From NCBI RefSeq assembly GCF_032586175.1, contig NZ_JAWHTE010000005.1:62001-126000 (forward strand): a stretch of DNA of 64,000 bases, in the 5' to 3' direction. The stretch comes from Ovoidimarina sediminis (GTDB lineage: Bacteria; Pseudomonadota; Alphaproteobacteria; Rhodobacterales; Rhodobacteraceae). Shown here piece after piece: positions 59,818 through 64,000 of this stretch. The notes under the pieces were generated by a model that had not been told where the DNA came from, searched no databases, and saw only the letters and a list, made by a program, of their open reading frames with translations. The translations under genes were made by a program, and so were the position numbers. Numbering within the stretch: position 1 is the stretch's first letter; each line of letters begins with the position of its first letter.

Positions 59818-60629
59818 GCGTCGATCCCACCCTCGAACGCCGGCTGGAGGCGCTGGCGGGGGCGGGCACGGCGGACCGGGAAGGGCGCGTCCTGCGCGCG
59901 CTCTCGGCCGATACGCTCAGAAAGCGCGTGTTGCGGCTTCTCGACGAGACGGTCATGCCGCGGGTTCTGTCGCTCAGGGCCGATGGCGGGCGGTCGGTGG
60001 CGCTTGACGTCGCCAATGGCCGGGTCGGGCGCATCCTGACGGCGGACAGCGCCGTCCTGCCCGGCGGAGAGGCCGAGCTTGTGGGCCAGCCGCTGACCAT
60101 GGAGGACGAGAGCGTGACCGCCCGCGTTGCGGGCTGCCTCGAACGGCTTCTCGAAGGAAGTGCGACGCTGACGGTGCGGAGCGAAGGCCCCGGCGCCTCG
60201 CCCGAACCGACGCAGCCTGGCCCCTCGGCCCGGGCGATTGCGGAGGTCTGGGGGATCGAACTTGCGCCGTCCGACCTGCCCGAACCCGGCGCGATCTTCG
60301 ATGACGTGCTGGCGGCGGTTCAGGGCAAGGCGCGGGCCTGGCTGATGCTGGGCGCAACACCGGAAGACAGCGGCGGGGCCGGCGATCAGGATGCGCTGGA
60401 CGACCTGAACGCCTTCGCCGAGGCCTGGGGCGTCGGCGGGCAGGCCGCCGCCGCAACCTTGGGGCTGCCCGAGGGAGAGCGCTGGTCGCTGATCGCGCTG
60501 CACCGTACGGGGGCCGCGCCCGACCTGACGGTGATCGCGCGCTATGATGGCGTGCACCTTTACCTTTCGGTGCCGCGCGAGGCACTGGGCTTCGTCGCCG
60601 ACACCTGGCGGCGGGCGGTGAGCGTCTGA
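59814..60629 (+). CDS. Unknown protein ending the kinase/GTPase locus
   Basis: 271 residues, soluble. N-terminal helical part (RRLEALAGAGTADREGRVLR), strands around SVALDVANGRVGRILTADSA, a Pro-rich linker at about 124-141, then an alpha/beta C-terminus (ARAWLMLGATPED, YDGVHLYLSVP). It shows no catalytic motif I know. The two halves could each hold a Roadblock-like or longin-like fold, but this is only a guess. Its start overlaps the Roadblock-like gene, so it belongs to the same unit. Confidence 0.7.
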   Translation: MSVDPTLERRLEALAGAGTADREGRVLRALSADTLRKRVLRLLDETVMPRVLSLRADGGRSVALDVANGRVGRILTADSAVLPGGEAELVGQPLTMEDESVTARVAGCLERLLEGSATLTVRSEGPGASPEPTQPGPSARAIAEVWGIELAPSDLPEPGAIFDDVLAAVQGKARAWLMLGATPEDSGGAGDQDALDDLNAFAEAWGVGGQAAAATLGLPEGERWSLIALHRTGAAPDLTVIARYDGVHLYLSVPREALGFVADTWRRAVSV

Positions 60630-60779
60630 GTCACGCTAAGTCGTTGCTTTCACGGAATTCTGCGCTAATTCGATGACGGAGCGGTCTCGGGATGCCTCCG
60701 CTGGCCGATGCATTGGAACCAGATCATGCCTTGAGCGTTTGAACCTTGGTCCGAGCAGGGAAACATCTGGAAGAGCACT

Positions 60780-61628
60780 GTGGTAGCAGAAAAGACGTCA
60801 CCGAAGCAGCAAGAGGCGCAGGACGCCGAAGAGGAAAAGATCGTCGAAGACGCCACCGGTCTGGCGCCCAAGCTGATCTACGAGGTGATCCGTCGGGAGG
60901 GTGAAGAAGAACTGGCCCGCACCAAGCGCTCGCTCTTCTGGTCGGGCATCGCGGCGGGCATCATGATTAGCTTCTCAGTCGTCGGAGAAGCGGTGTTCCG
61001 CACCTACCTGCCGGTCGCTCAGTGGAGCTACCTTGTTGAGAATATAGGGTATTCCCTCGGGTTCCTGCTGGTGATCATGGGCCGGATGCAGCTTTTCACC
61101 GAGAACACGATCACCACCGTCCTGCCGCTTATGGTGACACCCACACCGCGCATGTACTGGGCCGTCGCGCGGCTGTGGGCGATCGTGCTGGGGGCGAACG
61201 TGATCGGCGCTTTCGCGATCGCGACGCTTTACGCCCATACCCCGGTGCTGCCCGGCGATCTGATCCCCGCCATGATGTCGCTGTCGGAACATGCCGTCGG
61301 CATGGGGGCGGCGGACAGTTTCTGGCGCGGCATTCCGGCAGGTATCCTGGTGGCCGCGATCGTCTGGATGATTCCACAGGCCCAGACGAGTGCGTTCTTT
61401 GTCGTGCTTCTCTTCACCTGGATGATCGCGGCCGGCGACTTCACCCATATCGTCGCGGGATCGGTCGAGATGGCCTTTCTTATGGTGCAGGGCGAACTTG
61501 GCCTCGGCCCGGCGCTTTTCGGGTTCTTCCTGCCTGTTCTGGCGGGCAACGTGGTGGGCGGCACCGTCATCTTCACGCTGATGGCCTGGGGTCAGGTGCG
61601 CGACGATATCGTGAAGGACGGGAGCTAA
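60780..61628 (+). CDS. Formate/nitrite transporter family channel (YfdC-like)
   Basis: 282 residues, GTG start at 60780 with GGAAGAG before it. A hydrophilic N-terminus of about 50 residues with EVIRREGEEELARTKRSLFW precedes six membrane segments. FSVVGEAVF and GDFTHIVAGSVEMAFLM correspond to the FNT pore and half-helix regions. The long N-terminus places it near YfdC rather than FocA. A 150-base gap separates it from the kinase/GTPase locus, so it may be independent. Its stop overlaps that of the convergent ribokinase gene. Confidence 0.85.
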   Translation: MVAEKTSPKQQEAQDAEEEKIVEDATGLAPKLIYEVIRREGEEELARTKRSLFWSGIAAGIMISFSVVGEAVFRTYLPVAQWSYLVENIGYSLGFLLVIMGRMQLFTENTITTVLPLMVTPTPRMYWAVARLWAIVLGANVIGAFAIATLYAHTPVLPGDLIPAMMSLSEHAVGMGAADSFWRGIPAGILVAAIVWMIPQAQTSAFFVVLLFTWMIAAGDFTHIVAGSVEMAFLMVQGELGLGPALFGFFLPVLAGNVVGGTVIFTLMAWGQVRDDIVKDGS

Positions 61629-62548
61629 CGCGTTTCGGCCAGAAGCGCGTCGATCTCGGCCCGTGACGGCATCGAGGGCGCGGTGCCGGGGCGGGTGACG
61701 GAAATGCCCGCCGTGGCGCAGCCGAAGCGCACCGCGTCAACCGGATCGGCCCCTTCGGACAGCGCCGTCGCGAAGCCGCCGTTGAAGGCATCGCCTGCGC
61801 CGGTGGTTTCCACAACCGGCCCGGCACTGATCACGGGGACATGCACGGTTTGTTCGCCGTCACGGTAGAGCGCGCCGTTTTCTCCAAGGGTGATGATCGC
61901 GGCGCCAACGCCCTTCGCGAGAAAGGCATCCGCCGCCCGCTCGGCATCGGCGACGGAACGTACGGCGATGCCGGTGATGCCTTCGGCCTCGGATTCGTTC
62001 GGGGTGACGACATCGCAAAGCGCCAGCATCTCATCGGAAATCGGCGCGGCGGGGGCGGGGTTCAGGATCGTGCGCGCGCCGCCGGCGCGGGCGATCTTCA
62101 GCGCCTCTTCAGCGGCATCCATCGGCTGTTCAAGCTGGGTGACGAAGACATCCACCGAACCGATCAACTCGGCATTTGCGCGGATATCGTCGGGCGAAAT
62201 CGTGCGCGCGACGCCGGGGCAGACGATGATCGCGTTGTTGCCCGTGGCCTCCTCGACAAAGATATAGGCAGCCCCCGTGTAGCTGTCGTCATGCTGGGTG
62301 ATCGCGGGTTTGACGCCCGCCTTCCGCCAAGTGGCCAGCGCCATTTCGGCGAAGGGATCGCGCCCCAGCTTGGTGATGAAATGCACATCGCCCCCGGCCA
62401 TCGCAGCGGCCACCGACTGGTTGGAGCCTTTGCCGCCCGGCCCCAGAGCAAAGCTGTTGCCCAGGATCGTCTCGCCCATCTTCGGCGGGCGTTCGGCGCG
62501 ATAGGCCGTGTCGGCAACAAAGACACCGAGAATGGCGATATGTCCCAT
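61625..62548 (-). CDS. rbsK: Ribokinase
   Basis: 307 residues. PfkB-family marks: N-terminal NSFALGPGGKGSNQSVAAAM and the C-terminal PVVETTGAGDAFNGGFATAL with the anion hole and catalytic Asp; VVTPNESEAEGITG lies between. It phosphorylates ribose or a close pentose. It follows an RbsD/FucU-type gene, as in ribose operons, 18 bases downstream. Confidence 0.92.
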   Translation of the reverse strand: MGHIAILGVFVADTAYRAERPPKMGETILGNSFALGPGGKGSNQSVAAAMAGGDVHFITKLGRDPFAEMALATWRKAGVKPAITQHDDSYTGAAYIFVEEATGNNAIIVCPGVARTISPDDIRANAELIGSVDVFVTQLEQPMDAAEEALKIARAGGARTILNPAPAAPISDEMLALCDVVTPNESEAEGITGIAVRSVADAERAADAFLAKGVGAAIITLGENGALYRDGEQTVHVPVISAGPVVETTGAGDAFNGGFATALSEGADPVDAVRFGCATAGISVTRPGTAPSMPSRAEIDALLAETR

Positions 62549-62566
62549 GGGGCGGCTCCTTCGAAA

Positions 62567-63019
62567 TCAGGCGTCGGGCGGGATCACGCCCTTGCGGAAC
62601 AGGAAACAGCCGTAGAACCGGCGTTCTCCGGTCTGGATCACGGCATAGGCCTCGCGCGCGCGATCGTAGAAATCGAACCGTTCGACCGAAACCATGGGGC
62701 GAGGCTGGCCCTCGGCGGCGTCGATTTCGGCCTGCACCTCGGCCTGGACGGCGGGGATCTCGTCGGGGTTGTCGACGATTTCCATCCGCGCCGCGAAATC
62801 ATCGACGAAGGTATCCAGCGGGAAGACCGAGAGGATGGCATTCGCCGCCTCGGCGCTGGTGAGGTTGTCCATCCTCAGAAGCTCGCCGTAAACGGTGTGC
62901 CGGGCGACCTGATCGGAAGGAAAATTCGTGTCGGCCAGCACCAGGACGTCGCCATGGCCCATGGCGCGCAGCGCGTGCAGCACCTCGGCATTGAGGCGCG
63001 GGTCTATCCCTTTCAGCAT
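62567..63019 (-). CDS. RbsD/FucU-family sugar mutarotase
   Basis: 150 residues. LKGIDPRLNAEVLHALRAMG then HGDVLVLADTNFPSDQVA is the signature of the family with its catalytic His, and ERFDFYDRAREAYAVIQTGE and YGCFLFRKGVI close the active site. The LLKxIxPxLsPxLL start and length are closer to FucU than to ribose-type RbsD. It makes the sugar anomer used by the kinase next door. Confidence 0.88.
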   Translation of the reverse strand: MLKGIDPRLNAEVLHALRAMGHGDVLVLADTNFPSDQVARHTVYGELLRMDNLTSAEAANAILSVFPLDTFVDDFAARMEIVDNPDEIPAVQAEVQAEIDAAEGQPRPMVSVERFDFYDRAREAYAVIQTGERRFYGCFLFRKGVIPPDA

Positions 63020-63045
63020 TGGTCGTCTCCTGTCGTCGTCTGCGG

Positions 63046-63699
63046 TCAGCCCGGCGCGGGCAGGCGATCTGCCACAAGCGGGATCAGGTGATCGGCAAGC
63101 GCCCGGTGCGCCTCGGGGGTAAGGTGCAGCCCGTCCACGGGCGAGGCGGGCGCGATGGGCCCGGCGTCGAGGAAGGCCGCGCCATGGGCGGCGGCGGTTT
63201 CAGCGACGCGTAGCGCCAGGCCGCGGGATTTCGCGGCCGCGCCTTCGAAGAGTTCGGCCAGCAGCCCGGTTTCGTCGATGAGCGGCGGCGAGACCAGTAT
63301 GATCTCAGGCGCCGCGCCGCCGGGGCCCACGCCGGCGGCGGCGATGGTCGTGAGAATCCGGTCAAGCGAGCGCCCGATATCGTGCGGCGTCACGGAGAAC
63401 CGCGCCTTCATGTCGTTCGACCCCAGCATGACGATCACAAGGTCGATCGGCCGGTGTGATTCGAGAAGCGAGGGCAGAACAGCAAGCCCGTTCTTGTGCG
63501 CCCCTTCGATCGGGTCGTCATGCAGCGTGGTGCGCCCGGGGTGCCCTTCGGCAATCACCGTGAGGTGGGGCAGGCCGGCGGCCAGGATGTTCGGCCAGCG
63601 CTCTTCCGGCGGGTAGCGGCCGCGCGTGGCCCAGTCGGTGAGCGGCATGGTGCCGTGGGTGTTCGAATCCCCGAAGCAGAGGACGACGGGCGCACTCAT
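63046..63699 (-). CDS. SGNH/GDSL-family hydrolase
   Basis: 217 residues, no signal peptide. Block I VVLCFGDSNTHGTMP (nucleophile Ser), block III VIVMLGSNDMKARFSV, and block V DGLHLTPEAHRAL. These esterases of the arylesterase/acyl-hydrolase type often remove acetyl groups from sugars, fitting the sugar kinase and ABC genes. ATGA overlap with the ABC ATPase gene. Confidence 0.9.
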   Translation of the reverse strand: MSAPVVLCFGDSNTHGTMPLTDWATRGRYPPEERWPNILAAGLPHLTVIAEGHPGRTTLHDDPIEGAHKNGLAVLPSLLESHRPIDLVIVMLGSNDMKARFSVTPHDIGRSLDRILTTIAAAGVGPGGAAPEIILVSPPLIDETGLLAELFEGAAAKSRGLALRVAETAAAHGAAFLDAGPIAPASPVDGLHLTPEAHRALADHLIPLVADRLPAPG

Positions 63700-64000
63700 C
63701 CCATCCGTGCCCCGCTCTCGCGGTCGAAAAGAAGGATGGCGTCGGGCGCGGCGGTAAGATGCACCGTCTCGCCCGCCGCGAAGCTGCGGCGTTCGCGGAA
63801 AACCGCCGTAATGTCGGCCTCGCCGCGCGAAAAGACCACGTGGGTCTCGGCACCCGTGGGTTCGACGACGTTGACGGTCGCGGCGATGCCATTGTCGGAC
63901 AGCGCGAGGTTCTCGGGCCGGATCCCGAGCGTGACGGGCTGGCCGTCTGTCACGCCCTCCGCACCGGTGACGGGCAGCCGCGTGCCGCCCAGATCCGCGG
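63696..64000 (-). CDS. Sugar ABC transporter ATPase, C-terminal part
   Basis: Cut by the window edge; only the last 101 codons are seen. VTLGIRPENLALSDNG, TVNVVEPTGAETHVVFSRGE and DAILLFDRESGARMG form the TOBE domain of UgpC/MalK-type carbohydrate importers (CUT1). The ATPase domain lies outside the window. It heads the sugar run SGNH-RbsD/FucU-ribokinase. Confidence 0.88.
   Translation of the reverse strand, partial: ADLGGTRLPVTGAEGVTDGQPVTLGIRPENLALSDNGIAATVNVVEPTGAETHVVFSRGEADITAVFRERRSFAAGETVHLTAAPDAILLFDRESGARMG

Noticed and set aside
63655..63680. GTTCGAATCC, like a tRNA T-arm
   Set aside because: It lies within the coding sequence of the SGNH hydrolase and no cloverleaf can be built around it.

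Overview
The window is chromosomal DNA of a high-GC alphaproteobacterium, most likely Rhodobacteraceae (Roseobacter/Rhodobacter group). The signs are strong GC bias at third codon positions, a split xdhA/xdhB/xdhC locus, a short HisG with HisZ, Hint-domain orphans, and many genes joined by ATGA stop/start overlaps. It reads mostly as core metabolism plus one unusual signalling/GTPase locus. No tRNA, rRNA, phage, insertion sequence or CRISPR array was seen.

Layout: 1-5.9 kb holds the end of ruvB, htpX, a PAS protein, a large FAD/GcvT-type demethylase-dehydrogenase and a Hint protein. From 5.9 to 16 kb, one minus-strand run encodes xanthine dehydrogenase (xdhA-xdhB-xdhC) followed without gaps by a BMP-type nucleoside ABC transporter (ATPase, permease, two small membrane proteins, permease, binding protein), ending in a strong hairpin terminator; it looks like one purine uptake and oxidation operon. 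From 16 to 21 kb are dnaE, an AbrB-like membrane protein and slyX. From 21 to 29 kb, hisS-hisZ-hisG is followed by a tightly coupled nucleoside salvage run, cdd-deoA-deoB-add-upp.

From 29 to 32.7 kb are a membrane protein resembling an inactive M48 peptidase, a DMT transporter, a sulfotransferase and a second Hint protein with a near-consensus CRP site upstream. From 32.7 to 41.9 kb, a minus-strand beta-oxidation run (MerR, acyl-CoA dehydrogenase, small RHH-like protein, second acyl-CoA dehydrogenase, GST, thiolase, unknown, FadJ) lies behind a palindrome resembling a MerR/LiuR operator; a second MerR paralogue lies just upstream. From 42 to 50 kb are two PaaI thioesterases, a MATE exporter, an ArsC-like protein, pyrD, a DUF952 protein, a periplasmic 5'-nucleotidase, PhoH and a C45-type hydrolase.

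From 50.3 to 60.6 kb lies the most unusual locus: Ser/Thr kinase, long acidic FHA protein, PP2C phosphatase, a GTPase-like protein with a broken P-loop, a dynamin-like GTPase, a small GTPase, a Roadblock-like protein and an unknown protein. Most are start/stop coupled. It looks like a phospho-signalling module joined to large-GTPase membrane or scaffold machinery, with no secretion-system structural genes nearby. A YfdC-like FNT channel follows. The window ends with a minus-strand sugar locus (ribokinase, RbsD/FucU, SGNH hydrolase, ABC ATPase).

A dispersed repeat of about 25-75 bp (a GC-rich palindrome plus a GGAGTATTT..GGCCAAAATGAAG-like tail) occurs in most larger intergenic gaps. One copy lies in frame inside xdhB.
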